Assembly (NCBI GenBank): GCA_900104375.1
Contig: LT629302.1
Span: 930,001-994,000, forward strand
Direction: 5' to 3'
Length of the DNA stretch: 64,000 nt
Origin: Flavobacteriaceae bacterium MAR_2010_188
Lineage (GTDB): Bacteria > Bacteroidota > Bacteroidia > Flavobacteriales > Flavobacteriaceae
The notes beneath the pieces are model-generated. The model was not told the DNA's origin. It searched no databases and saw nothing but the letters and a program-made list of their open reading frames with translations. Shown in pieces: positions 52,153 to 61,636 of the stretch. Every line of letters starts with the position of its first letter. Position 1 is the first letter of the stretch. The position numbers and the translations under genes are program-made.

Positions 52153-53193
52153 ATGAAAATAGCTTTTATAATAAACGACCACAAGACAGAAAAACCAAAC
52201 TACACCACTCCAGGTTTAGGATTTGCAGCTTACAAGAAAGGGCATGATGTATATTTTATAGGCGTAGGAGAATTATCCTATGCTTCAAAAGGTCATCTTT
52301 CAGTTCGTTGTAAAACGGTGAGCGGTAAAAATTATAACAGTCAGGAAACGTATTTTAAAGCTGTTCAAAAGGAAGAATTCTCCATTATAACATCCCAGGA
52401 TTTAGACGTTCTTTTTCTAAGGAATAATCCTTCAGATGAAATTAACGAGCGTGATTGGGCGCAAAATGCAGCGTTTATCTTTGGAGAAATCGCCATGCGC
52501 AATGGTGTAATTGTACTTAACCATCCTAATAGCTTAGCGGGTGCGGTCAATAAAATGTACTTTCAGCATTTTCCAGAAGTGCTTAGACCAAAAACCGTTA
52601 TTTCTCGTGACCATGACGAGATAAAAGCATTCTTTAAAGAGCAGAAAAACAAAATGATTCTTAAACCTTTACAAGGTTCTGGAGGTACCAATGTTTTTAT
52701 GATGGACAAAAAGAACGAACACAATTTATCACAAACTATAGACGCAATTGCTCGTGACGGATTCGTAATCGCTCAAGAATATCTCCCAGAAGCAAAGAAC
52801 GGCGACACCAGACTTTTCTTAGTTAATGGTGAACCACTACAGGTAAAAGGTCAGTACGCCATGATGCAGCGGGTAAATGCCAAGGGAGAAATAAGAAGTA
52901 ATATTCATGCTGGAGGAACGCCAGATATGGTTAAGATTTCAGATGAAATATTAGAACTAGCCGATATCGTTAGACCAAAACTGGTACAAGATGGTATGTT
53001 TATGGTCGGAATAGATATTGTTGGTAATAAACTAATGGAAATAAATGTCTTTAGCCCAGGTGGATTAAACGTAATGGGTCAGATGTACAAAGTGGATTTT
53101 TCTACCAAGGTAATCGAGGATATTGAGAGAAAGGTGAGATATAAAAATATGTATTCGGAATATCTACAGAACGAGAGATTGGCTACCCTATAA
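52153..53193 (+). CDS. GshB-like ATP-grasp ligase 2
   Basis: 346 residues and paralogous to ligase 1. The matching motifs are LFLRNNPSDEI, MILKPLQGSGGTNVFMM, GDTRLFLVNGEPLQV, RSNIHAGGT and MEINVFSPGGLNVMG. The adenine/Gly loop and the substrate loop differ from ligase 1, so the two probably add different residues. It is the last gene of the run; about 230 bp of empty sequence and a terminator follow. Confidence 0.85.
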   Translation: MKIAFIINDHKTEKPNYTTPGLGFAAYKKGHDVYFIGVGELSYASKGHLSVRCKTVSGKNYNSQETYFKAVQKEEFSIITSQDLDVLFLRNNPSDEINERDWAQNAAFIFGEIAMRNGVIVLNHPNSLAGAVNKMYFQHFPEVLRPKTVISRDHDEIKAFFKEQKNKMILKPLQGSGGTNVFMMDKKNEHNLSQTIDAIARDGFVIAQEYLPEAKNGDTRLFLVNGEPLQVKGQYAMMQRVNAKGEIRSNIHAGGTPDMVKISDEILELADIVRPKLVQDGMFMVGIDIVGNKLMEINVFSPGGLNVMGQMYKVDFSTKVIEDIERKVRYKNMYSEYLQNERLATL

Positions 53194-53423
53194 AATTATA
53201 ATGCTGTACGAATTGGTCTTTAAGAGTGTATCTTATAGATGATTTTTGCACCTTCAACTTATTCAACTACATATATCGGTCGTATAACGAAAATTTTGAG
53301 ACACTTCGAGTTTCTATTCTACTTTTATCATGTAATTAATTGTGAAACACAATATTACACCCCTGCTAAAATTGAATAAAATTTAGATTTAGAGTTAAAT
53401 TCGTATTTTAATTAGTTGTTAAT

Positions 53424-53453
53424 TGTAAAAGCCCTTCGCCATAAGGGCTTTTT
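53424..53453. terminator. bidirectional terminator
   Basis: Stem AAAAGCCCTT/AAGGGCTTTT with a CGCCAT loop and flanking A and T runs. It separates the ligase operon from the convergent SRPBCC gene. Confidence 0.85.
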
Positions 53454-53473
53454 ACATTTTGATATTGAACACA

Positions 53474-53908
53474 TTATTTGTTTCTCTTTATAAATTCTAG
53501 AAGAGAGTGATTTATAATTTGGTCCCAGCCTTCAACAAAATTCTTTCGCGCAAAAGCTGGATTAGTATCAGGGAAGCTTTCCAAATTCTCGTGTGTTAAT
53601 CTTAAAGTTGTATTTCTAACGTTGGGAATAAGTTCGAATGTTAAATAAGATTCCCCGCTATAACCTTGGTAAGACCAACTATGTTTAAGCAATCTTTCAG
53701 GTTGAACAATTAATATTTCACATTGATGAATATATTGTTCATCCTCACTTGGTCCACCAACAAACTGAAATCTGAATCCTTCCTCTGCCTTAAACTTTGG
53801 AATATTGAAGTACCATTGCTTCATTTGCTCCGGTTTTGTTATCGCTTCCCATAGCGTTTTGCTATTTGCAAGAAACTCTTTTTCCACGATTATTGGATTA
53901 GTATTCAT
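53474..53908 (-). CDS. SRPBCC/AHSA1-like domain protein
   Basis: 144 residues, one START/Bet v1-like domain. Family pattern: ALWEAITKPEQMKQWYF, FVGGPSEDEQYIHQCEILIVQPERLLKHSW, and the C-terminal helix FVEGWDQIINHSLLEFIK. It binds hydrophobic ligands or acts as a co-chaperone-like factor; members of this type are often environmental-response genes. Function is not fixed. It lies 35 bp downstream of the GT39 gene. Confidence 0.85.
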   Translation of the reverse strand: MNTNPIIVEKEFLANSKTLWEAITKPEQMKQWYFNIPKFKAEEGFRFQFVGGPSEDEQYIHQCEILIVQPERLLKHSWSYQGYSGESYLTFELIPNVRNTTLRLTHENLESFPDTNPAFARKNFVEGWDQIINHSLLEFIKRNK

Positions 53909-53943
53909 ATATTATTATTTTGAATTAATTGAAAGATAAATAA

Positions 53944-55467
53944 TCAAAATCTTGATTCATCGATTTCTTTCTTTATCCTTTTTCCAATGTCGACTGTAGC
54001 ATTTTTAAAAAGATAGATATTGGTCCGATATTCTCTTGCGTATCTATTTGAAATGGAATCCACCAGGAATCCGGATTCAAAATAGGGTAATGTCTCTTCG
54101 AGCTCATCTTCGCTTTCATCTAATTCTTTGATCCTGATAAGGTTTATGTATTTCTTCTTTAGATCAAACCAATTAATGTAATCTGCATTAAAGGAAACGG
54201 CCTTCAAATTGCTTTGGCTATAAAAATTAATCGCCCCTGCTTCACCATAATTATCACAAAGTATAAGTGTTTGTTCCTTATTTTCAAGTTTAGATGTGAT
54301 CGAATCGACTTTTCTTGCCAATTCTTTCCAGCCCAACATATCAGCAAAATCCTGTGGGATAGCATGATCAATTCCATCTTCCCATCTTAGCAAACCAACA
54401 TTTCTATAAAGCTCATTATTATCTTCAATATATTGAGGACTTCTGTTGGGAAAAGCAATATTAAACATTGGAATGGAAAATAAGAGCGGAATAGCGATTA
54501 ATGTGGGTTGAAGAATTTTGCGCCATTTTGCATGGATTATATGTTGCAAATAGACAGCTCCAAAGGCAATATATATAGGATAAATCCCTATCGCATAATA
54601 ATCCTTGGCCCTTAAGAGCAAAAATATCGCAATGGTAAAAATAAATGACAAAAAGAATAATCGGTAAGTTTTGAACGATGGAAATCTTAAAATTGCAAAA
54701 AGTCCAGAGAATATAACAAATAATGAACCCATGAAAAACACCAACTGGGATTTTAGAAAATCGAATCGATCAACGTTGACCAATTGGGTATCGGCCAGTT
54801 CATGTAAATGATGAATAACCGGGAAATCATTTGTATTCTGCCAATAGAGATTAGGTGAAATAATCGCTAATGCCAAGGAAGCGGCAACATAAAATTCTTT
54901 TTTGAGAAATATCCTTCGGTGAGACGTTAAGAGTATTGCGGGAAACATTCCTAGTGCGAGAAATGCAATATTATATTTATTTAAAAATGCAATACCGAAA
55001 GAAATCCCAGCAATGATGATCCATTTTTTTTGATATGCTTCAAGATACCTAATGAGAGTATAATAGATAAATACCCAACTTAATATATCGAACGAGTTCG
55101 GTTGGTAAAGAGTGTTAATCCTTAAAATGGCTGAGAATAAGACGCAGACTGAAGCAAGGACAAGAGCGAAAAGATTACCCTTCAAAAATTCCACGGTTTT
55201 CCAGACCACCACTAAGGTTAACGCTCCATATAGAGCTGGAAAAAACTTTACCCAGAAAACAGATTTGCCCAGCAGAATTATAATGACACTGGTCCACGAA
55301 GTCAGCGGCGGGACCGAGAGGTATCCCCATGCGAGATGATTACCTTGGTCTATATATAAATATTCATCTCTATGTAATTCGTATGATTGATCAATCAATG
55401 AATATTGCAGTATGAATTTTAAAAGGATAAAACCGAGTAAAACTAAATTGTGTTTTTTCATCACCAT
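53944..55467 (-). CDS. GT39-type membrane glycosyltransferase (PMT_2 family)
   Basis: 507 residues with about ten membrane helices. The first periplasmic loop carries HRDEYLYIDQGNHLAWGYLSVPP, the Asp-Glu acid motif of the ArnT/PMT fold that binds polyprenyl-phosphate sugar. The C-terminal ~130 residues are soluble (CDNYGEAGAINFYSQ and onward). It should transfer a sugar or aminoarabinose-like unit from undecaprenyl phosphate to lipid A, protein or another acceptor. The acceptor is unknown. Confidence 0.82.
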   Translation of the reverse strand: MVMKKHNLVLLGFILLKFILQYSLIDQSYELHRDEYLYIDQGNHLAWGYLSVPPLTSWTSVIIILLGKSVFWVKFFPALYGALTLVVVWKTVEFLKGNLFALVLASVCVLFSAILRINTLYQPNSFDILSWVFIYYTLIRYLEAYQKKWIIIAGISFGIAFLNKYNIAFLALGMFPAILLTSHRRIFLKKEFYVAASLALAIISPNLYWQNTNDFPVIHHLHELADTQLVNVDRFDFLKSQLVFFMGSLFVIFSGLFAILRFPSFKTYRLFFLSFIFTIAIFLLLRAKDYYAIGIYPIYIAFGAVYLQHIIHAKWRKILQPTLIAIPLLFSIPMFNIAFPNRSPQYIEDNNELYRNVGLLRWEDGIDHAIPQDFADMLGWKELARKVDSITSKLENKEQTLILCDNYGEAGAINFYSQSNLKAVSFNADYINWFDLKKKYINLIRIKELDESEDELEETLPYFESGFLVDSISNRYAREYRTNIYLFKNATVDIGKRIKKEIDESRF

Positions 55468-55498
55468 CTGACCATACCTGAACTAATTCACGCTAATT

Positions 55499-56290
55499 CT
55501 ACAAACGTCGAATCCAAATATTTCTAAACTGAGCAGCGGTGCCATGATCTTGTAGCGCAATAATATCCTCACCGTGAGAGGTAGGATAATCGTGTAACCC
55601 AATATATAATGTTAATCCGTGAATAGTTGCGTTGTTTTGCACTACTACCCCATTATGCAAGACCGTAATACGAGCCGGATAATCCAAAGTTCCGTTCTCC
55701 TTAAATCTTGGAGCGGTATAAATAACATCATAGGTATTCCATTCTGAAGGGGATTTCATCACATTTACCAAAGGTGAGTGGTCTTTATAAATGCTTCCTG
55801 CCTGACCATTTCTATAGGTTCTGTTATTGTATGAATCCAAAACTTGAAGCTCATATCTATTCTGAAAAAATATTCCACTATTGCCTCTTCCTTGTCCACT
55901 ATTTTCAACAGTATCTGGAGCACTCCACTCAATATGAAGCTGGCAATCGCCAAATTTCATTTTAGTTTGGATTCCGCCTGAACCAGGAACAATTTCCAAA
56001 TAATTGTTATCTACAATCTTCCATGGAACAACACTAGTAGAATCTTTTTGACTTACCCAATTATCGGTGTTGCTACCGTCGAATAAGATAATTGCATCAG
56101 ATGGAGCATCAGCAACTGTTTTGCCGGGTGTTATAACTTTTACCTCTGGTTCCCATATCTCGGTCATTTCTGGTTTCATCTCCATTGGTGATTGTTCGGG
56201 TGGTGTATTGGGATAATTTTGCTGTGCAAAAACAGGAACTACTGAAATTGTAATGAGGGATAAACTTGCGATAATGGATTTTACTGTCAT
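55499..56290 (-). CDS. exported DUF1080 (3-keto-disaccharide hydrolase-like) protein
   Basis: 263 residues from the ATG at 56290; a TTG 12 codons upstream is less likely because the signal peptide MTVKSIIASLSLITISVVPVFAQ starts at the ATG. Single concanavalin-like domain: ILFDGSNTDNWVSQ, GGIQTKMKFGDCQLHIEW, GNSGIFFQNRYELQVLDSYNN and QDHGTAAQFRNIWIRRL. By family knowledge it may cleave 3-keto glycosides; here no 3-dehydrogenase is adjacent. Periplasmic or surface. Confidence 0.85.
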   Translation of the reverse strand: MTVKSIIASLSLITISVVPVFAQQNYPNTPPEQSPMEMKPEMTEIWEPEVKVITPGKTVADAPSDAIILFDGSNTDNWVSQKDSTSVVPWKIVDNNYLEIVPGSGGIQTKMKFGDCQLHIEWSAPDTVENSGQGRGNSGIFFQNRYELQVLDSYNNRTYRNGQAGSIYKDHSPLVNVMKSPSEWNTYDVIYTAPRFKENGTLDYPARITVLHNGVVVQNNATIHGLTLYIGLHDYPTSHGEDIIALQDHGTAAQFRNIWIRRL

Positions 56291-56441
56291 AATTTTAATT
56301 TGAAGAATTAGAAAAAATAAACCCAACCACTTGAGATGTCGTCGGGTTTACTTGTAAATATACTGTATAATAAGTTGAAATGAAATATCAAAAATTGATT
56401 TCAAATCTAATCTAAGCTCATCTTTGACTATTTAAAATTCA

Positions 56442-57431
56442 CTATTCTGGAACTTGTGCTTGCTCATAAATAAGTCCTTCCGCTTTTAACTCTTTCCAAA
56501 AAGCTTTAGGAATTTCAGCTTTCCAAGAGTCAACATTACTTTGTACCTGAGATGTCTTACTGGCTCCTGGAATAATTGATACAAATTCATCTGCCGCCAA
56601 AACAAAATGCATTGCCGCCGTAATGATATCGGTACCGTGTTTTTTGGCAATCTTCGAAATCTTATCTCGTTTCTCTTCCATCCCAACCGGAATCTGTTCT
56701 TTGTAATTATAACGATTTCTCCCTGCAATAAATCCCGAATTATAACCTGCTCCCGAAACGAGTTTGACCCCATTTTTCTTGACTTTTGGCAACAATTTAT
56801 CTACCGCTTCGGTATGTTCTAATATTGAATACTGGGTCGCAGATAGACAGATGTCTGGATCAGCAGACTCCATACAATCCAAAATTGGTTTAATGGTGTT
56901 TACGCCCATTCCCCAAGCCTTAATGATTCCTTGCTTTCGATAATCGGAAAGAACTTTAAAAGCACCTTTTTTGGCGATTTCCATATGATAATCGTATCTG
57001 TCACCAACCTGGTCTTCCGACAAATCGTGAACATATACAATGTCAATGTGATCAAGGCCAGTTCGCTCAAGACTTTCATCTATAGATCGCTTAATCGCAT
57101 CTGCGGTATAATCGTGTTTATAGTCAAAGTTTAGTGGATTCTGCCACATAGTAGGCGGGACGTTTTCTTCATTTACTTTTTCAAAAAGTCTACCGACTTT
57201 AGTTGAAAATAAGAAATCCGATTTTTTCTGTTGACCAAGGAAATCCCCAAACCGTCTTTCACTTTTGGTGAGTCCATACCACGGAGAAGTGTCGTAATAT
57301 CTAATTCCTAAATCCCAAGCCTTTTGAAGAATATCATGGGACTCCTTATCGGTTACATTTTCAAAGGCAGTTCCGATGGCAACGCCACCTAATCCTAAGG
57401 AATGTTGTTTATCTATATTGAAATTATTCAT
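56442..57431 (-). CDS. aldo/keto reductase
   Basis: 329 residues, TIM barrel. Catalytic tetrad: Asp and Tyr in YDTSPWYG, Lys in FSTKVGR and His in IVYVHDL. The C-terminal IPGASKTSQVQSN binds NADP. It resembles L-fucose or D-threo-aldose 1-dehydrogenase-type members (SERRFGDFL, DYTADAIKRSIDESLERTGLDHID). No signal peptide, so cytoplasmic. Substrate is probably a sugar or lactone precursor. Confidence 0.88.
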   Translation of the reverse strand: MNNFNIDKQHSLGLGGVAIGTAFENVTDKESHDILQKAWDLGIRYYDTSPWYGLTKSERRFGDFLGQQKKSDFLFSTKVGRLFEKVNEENVPPTMWQNPLNFDYKHDYTADAIKRSIDESLERTGLDHIDIVYVHDLSEDQVGDRYDYHMEIAKKGAFKVLSDYRKQGIIKAWGMGVNTIKPILDCMESADPDICLSATQYSILEHTEAVDKLLPKVKKNGVKLVSGAGYNSGFIAGRNRYNYKEQIPVGMEEKRDKISKIAKKHGTDIITAAMHFVLAADEFVSIIPGASKTSQVQSNVDSWKAEIPKAFWKELKAEGLIYEQAQVPE

Positions 57432-57497
57432 CTGATTAGTTTTTAAGTTTGGTTGGTATTTTAATGTTTGTTATCCTTTATTTTTTTTAGTTTGAAA

Positions 57498-58499
57498 TCA
57501 TTCAGCCAAAAAAGCTTTTAATGGTTCAATGAATTTTTCGAAACTCTCGATATGCGGTAAATGCCCAATGTTTGGGATTTCAACTAATTTAGAATTTGGA
57601 ATCTTCTTTTGGGTTTCTTTACCTAATTGCTCATAGAGTCCCATTGTTTTGGCGATTTCGTCGGAAACTAAATTCTTTCCAAGGGCGGTGCGGTCTCGTG
57701 TCCCAATAATTAATAGGGTAGGAGTTTTAATTTTATCGAACTCGTAAACCACAGGTTGGGTATAAACCATATCGTAAGTTAAGGCAGCGTTCCAAGCGAT
57801 TGTTTCATAATCGGAATTCAACGTCCAACCAGCCAAAAGATTTACCCATTCGTTATACTCGTCTTTCCATTTTCCGTCGTAGTAGCTTTGCTTCTGGTAT
57901 TCCTTAAGTGTTTCGTAATTCTTGTTTAATTCATTCTTGTACCACCATTCTACTGGTTTGTAGGGAACTTTAAGTTTCCAATCTTCGAGTTCGATTGGAT
58001 TTTCTAATATGAATTTTTCAACCGTTTCTGGATACATCAGTGTAAATCTCGTTGCGAGCATACCACCCATAGAATGTCCTAAAACCGCAGTCTTTTCAAT
58101 ATTTAAAGAATCGAGTAAAGCTTTTGTATTTTGCGCGAGTTGCTGAAATGTATATTGAAAATGTTCAGGTTTAGAAGATTTTCCGAAACCGATTTGATCA
58201 GGAACGATGACTCGGTATCCTTGCTTTGATAAGGCATCAATCGTAGTTTTCCAATAAGCGCCATTAAAATTCTTACCGTGTAGCAATATGATGTTCTTCC
58301 CATTGTAATTGGATGGTTTCACATCCATATAGGCCATTTTTAATTCTTGATTTTGAATTTTTAATTGGAGGGATTCGACTGCATAAGGATAATCGTAATT
58401 ATTCAACTCAATATCTAACCACTTAAGTTGGTCTTGCTGCGCAGAAACAGAACTGAAAAATATACCGAGCAGAATGCTGATAAAACTTAGTTTATTCAT
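57498..58499 (-). CDS. exported alpha/beta hydrolase
   Basis: 333 residues with a signal peptide (MNKLSFISILLGIFFSSVSAQ). Oxyanion-hole motif LLHGKNFNG (72-80), nucleophile elbow GHSMGG (Ser143), late Asp in IIGTRDRTALG and His in NIGHLPHIE. The lid region is rich in Trp and Tyr. A broad esterase, lactonase or epoxide-hydrolase-like role is possible. Confidence 0.85.
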   Translation of the reverse strand: MNKLSFISILLGIFFSSVSAQQDQLKWLDIELNNYDYPYAVESLQLKIQNQELKMAYMDVKPSNYNGKNIILLHGKNFNGAYWKTTIDALSKQGYRVIVPDQIGFGKSSKPEHFQYTFQQLAQNTKALLDSLNIEKTAVLGHSMGGMLATRFTLMYPETVEKFILENPIELEDWKLKVPYKPVEWWYKNELNKNYETLKEYQKQSYYDGKWKDEYNEWVNLLAGWTLNSDYETIAWNAALTYDMVYTQPVVYEFDKIKTPTLLIIGTRDRTALGKNLVSDEIAKTMGLYEQLGKETQKKIPNSKLVEIPNIGHLPHIESFEKFIEPLKAFLAE

Positions 58500-58747
58500 T
58501 GGATAATTTTAAAATTAGATGAGAATTTTGTATCTCAAGACAAGCTTAGAGTATATGGGAATATAAGTCGAGAATGTCTCAACGATTTCTTCTAAACAGA
58601 ATAAACGTGACTCATTTAATTAAGGAAGAAACTTTCTTTAAATATGCATTCTATTGCAGCAGACCACCTTAAAAATCTACAATCATTGAATGTGAAGTGG
58701 CTTTTAAAAATATAAAAAAATGATCATAAATAATAGACTTTAAAAAT
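58500..58747. other. 248-bp intergenic gap
   Basis: AT-rich, between the alpha/beta hydrolase and the M20 amidase, both on the minus strand. No gene, hairpin with T-run or consensus promoter was seen. Confidence 0.5.
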
Positions 58748-60058
58748 TTAATCCTTGTCGAGCAACAGAATAGTTTGAAGAAGGACATTGGCACCATTTG
58801 CCATGTCTTCTGCCTCGGTAAATTCATTTGGAGAATGACTGATCCCACCCTTACTCGGCACAAAGATCATACCCATAGGAGCAATCATTGCCATATCTTG
58901 CGCGTCATGCCCCGCGCCACTTGGAAGATATTTAAAACTATATCCTAATTGTTTTGTAGCAGCTTCAATTTTATTCTGAATCCCAGGACTTGCCAAAGCA
59001 GGTATGACGCCTAATAATTGGTCTTCAAACGAAATTGTTGTTCCATCTTCTTTGGCGATTTCCTTAGCCTTTTCTTCAATCTTACTAAACATCTGTTTAA
59101 TAGTTTCACTTGAAAGATCCCGGATCTCCAAACCTAAGACAACCTTACCTGGGATTACGTTATAAGCTCCAGGTTGTGCTGAAATTTTCCCGACAGTTCC
59201 TACTTGTTTTCCTTCATGACTGGTTATAATTTCATTTACGGCAACAATAAGTTTTGCAGCCGATAACATGGCGTCTTTTCTAAGATTCATCGGGGTAGTG
59301 CCGGCATGATTTGCAAATCCTTCAATTGTTACTTCCCAATGTTCTATACCCACAATCCCTTCAACAACCCCAATTTGAATATTCTCACGGTCCAGATTGC
59401 CGCCTTGTTCTATATGTAGTTCTAAAAATGCAAGGAAATCATCTTTGCCACGGGTAACAGAATCTAAACTATCAGCAAGTCCTCCAATCGCTTTAAGCCC
59501 ATCGCGAATCGTTAAACCAGAATTACTTTTAACTTCCATTCGGTCTTGGTTAAAATGCCCAGAAATCGCTTTACTTCCAATTAAGCTACCTTCTTCATCA
59601 GAAAAAATAAACAGTTCCAATGGATGCTTGGTGACAATATTATTTTCTATGAGTGTTTGCATTACTTCCAATCCACTTATAGAGCCGACGGCACCATCGT
59701 AATTTCCACCATCTGGTACCATATCGATATGGCTACCAAAAGCAATTGTCTTAAGAGAAGGATTTTTACCGGCTCTTTTACCAATAAGGTTTCCGGCATA
59801 ATCTACACTAACCTCTAGTCCGGCATCTTTCATCTGCTGCAAAAACCATTTTCTGCCTTCAACATCACCCTTAGAATAGGCAACTCTATAATTTCGGCCT
59901 AAAGAATCCTGACCGAATTTAGCTAGTTCAAAAATGCGGTTTTCTATCCGATCTTGATTGACCCTTAAAGCTGATTCCTTCTTATTGCCTTGAGCAAACG
60001 CCGGAAATGCTAATAAAAAAATTAAAGTTGAAAGAAATAAAAGCTTAGCTGCATACAT
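58748..60058 (-). CDS. exported M20 hydrolase (hydantoinase/carbamoylase or allantoate amidohydrolase type)
   Basis: 436 residues with a signal peptide to about FPAFAQG. Metal ligands in order: His110 in FGSHIDMVPDGG, Asp121, Glu155-Glu156 in FSDEEGS, and a His in the late GAGHDAQDM, plus LELHIEQGG and the dimerisation-domain segment GFANHAGTTPM. Zn- or Mn-dependent removal of N-carbamoyl or ureido groups from amino acids is the family reaction. A periplasmic location is unusual for allantoate enzymes but common in flavobacterial homologs. Confidence 0.88.
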   Translation of the reverse strand: MYAAKLLFLSTLIFLLAFPAFAQGNKKESALRVNQDRIENRIFELAKFGQDSLGRNYRVAYSKGDVEGRKWFLQQMKDAGLEVSVDYAGNLIGKRAGKNPSLKTIAFGSHIDMVPDGGNYDGAVGSISGLEVMQTLIENNIVTKHPLELFIFSDEEGSLIGSKAISGHFNQDRMEVKSNSGLTIRDGLKAIGGLADSLDSVTRGKDDFLAFLELHIEQGGNLDRENIQIGVVEGIVGIEHWEVTIEGFANHAGTTPMNLRKDAMLSAAKLIVAVNEIITSHEGKQVGTVGKISAQPGAYNVIPGKVVLGLEIRDLSSETIKQMFSKIEEKAKEIAKEDGTTISFEDQLLGVIPALASPGIQNKIEAATKQLGYSFKYLPSGAGHDAQDMAMIAPMGMIFVPSKGGISHSPNEFTEAEDMANGANVLLQTILLLDKD

Positions 60059-60112
60059 GTCAAAAGAGAATTATAGATTAACTAATTGTACTTTATTTTA
60101 AGTTGAAACTTC

Positions 60113-61540
60113 TTAGTCTCGGTAATCCAAGGCTGGCTCTCTGTCTCCTAACAATGGAATATACTTAAATTCAGCTCCACGAGCTTTGATGAATTCAGTC
60201 TTGGCGTCGCTAACAAGCTTCGGATTTTTAAACAAATCGATTGCGGTTAAGGTAAGCGTCTTAGCTGCCACCATCATTCCTTTTTTTCCGATAGACATTC
60301 CGCCAGCGGCAACTGCTTGCCAGCTGTGAGCAGCAGTCCCCGGAACCCAAGTTGCAGCTCCCATACCCACCGTAGGTACAGTAAAACTAACATCGCCAAC
60401 ATCGGTAGAACCAAATGCTCTTGGATCGTCCTTATATGGTTGTATTGAATTTGCAGCCACAACATCTGCTTTATCTTGTCCCAAACTCACCGCAATTTTA
60501 TTAGCAAAAGCGGTTTCTTCTGCTGTATATTCCACGCCACCAACTTTGGTAAGATTGTCATACATTAATTTTTGTAAGGTTAAATTTGGAAGAAGTTCAT
60601 GCGTACCACCGATCATTTCATAATCCATTGTGGTTCCTGTACCAAGTGCGGCACCTTCTGCGGCTTTTACCATTCTATCAAAAATGCCTATTACAACATC
60701 ACGACTATTATGACGAGCGTAGTAGTATACTTCAGCAAAATCTGGCACCACGTTCGGAGCTTTCCCGCCATCTGTAATTACATAATGAATTTTAGCTTCT
60801 TGAGGAATGTGCTCACGCATCATATTAACCATAGCATCCATAGCTTCAACGCCGTCTAGAGCAGATCTACCCATTTCTGGTGAAGCAGCCGCATGAGCCG
60901 AAACTCCATGAAACCTAAACTTTGCAGATTTATTTGCCAAAGCTGCACCTGGACTAGCAGCATTTTGAGAACTTGGGTGCCAATGTAAAGCCACATCTAC
61001 ATCATTAAATAATCCAGCTCTAACCATATAAACTTTCCCAGAACCGCCTTCTTCTGCAGGAGTTCCATAAAAGCGAATGGTTCCTTTTGTTTTATTACCA
61101 TCCATCCAATTCTTCACGGAAATTGCAGCGGCAGTAGAAGCAGTTCCAAATAAGTGGTGTCCACACGCATGACCTGCTGCTTTACCGTCCGTTTTCTTTT
61201 GTGGAACTGCTTTTTGTGAAAGCCCAGGAAGTGCATCATATTCTCCCATTATTGCGATTACCGGAGAACCACTTCCATATTCCGCAATAAATGCGGTTGG
61301 AATTCCGGCAACACCTTTCTCAATCTTAAAACCTTCATCAGATAATGTTTTTTGAAGAAGAGCAGAACTCTGTTCTTCCTGATATCCCATTTCGGCGAAA
61401 TTCCAAATTTGTTGAGCGATTTCGCCATAAGTTTCAGATTTTTTATCTAGATTTTTTAAGACTTCATCTGTAGTCTTCTGGGCATACGAAAATTGTAAAA
61501 CAGTAACGCAAATTGTGAGGGAGAAAAGTATTTTTTTCAT
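60113..61540 (-). CDS. exported M20D amidohydrolase (AbgB-like)
   Basis: 475 residues with a signal peptide (cleaved near FSYAQ). Metal-site motifs: MGEYDALPGLSQ, AGHACGHHLFG (Cys126, His128), GTPAEEGGSGKVYM (Glu pair) and DVALHWHPS; the dimerisation region has FHGVSAHAAASPEMGRSALD. AbgB hydrolyses p-aminobenzoyl-glutamate; related enzymes split other N-acyl amino acids. It is next to a different M20 enzyme, 54 bp away. Confidence 0.88.
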   Translation of the reverse strand: MKKILFSLTICVTVLQFSYAQKTTDEVLKNLDKKSETYGEIAQQIWNFAEMGYQEEQSSALLQKTLSDEGFKIEKGVAGIPTAFIAEYGSGSPVIAIMGEYDALPGLSQKAVPQKKTDGKAAGHACGHHLFGTASTAAAISVKNWMDGNKTKGTIRFYGTPAEEGGSGKVYMVRAGLFNDVDVALHWHPSSQNAASPGAALANKSAKFRFHGVSAHAAASPEMGRSALDGVEAMDAMVNMMREHIPQEAKIHYVITDGGKAPNVVPDFAEVYYYARHNSRDVVIGIFDRMVKAAEGAALGTGTTMDYEMIGGTHELLPNLTLQKLMYDNLTKVGGVEYTAEETAFANKIAVSLGQDKADVVAANSIQPYKDDPRAFGSTDVGDVSFTVPTVGMGAATWVPGTAAHSWQAVAAGGMSIGKKGMMVAAKTLTLTAIDLFKNPKLVSDAKTEFIKARGAEFKYIPLLGDREPALDYRD

Positions 61541-61636
61541 GTTATAATAGATTGTATTTATTATATATTGTTGAAATAATTCAGCTTTAAATAAAGCCTT
61601 AAGATAAACATTATCTTTTGATGGGTAACCTATAAA

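Noticed and set aside
47413-53193. Glutathione biosynthesis (gshAB).
   Set aside because: Both ligases are GshB-like, there is no gamma-glutamylcysteine ligase, and the loop residues differ between them and from GshB.
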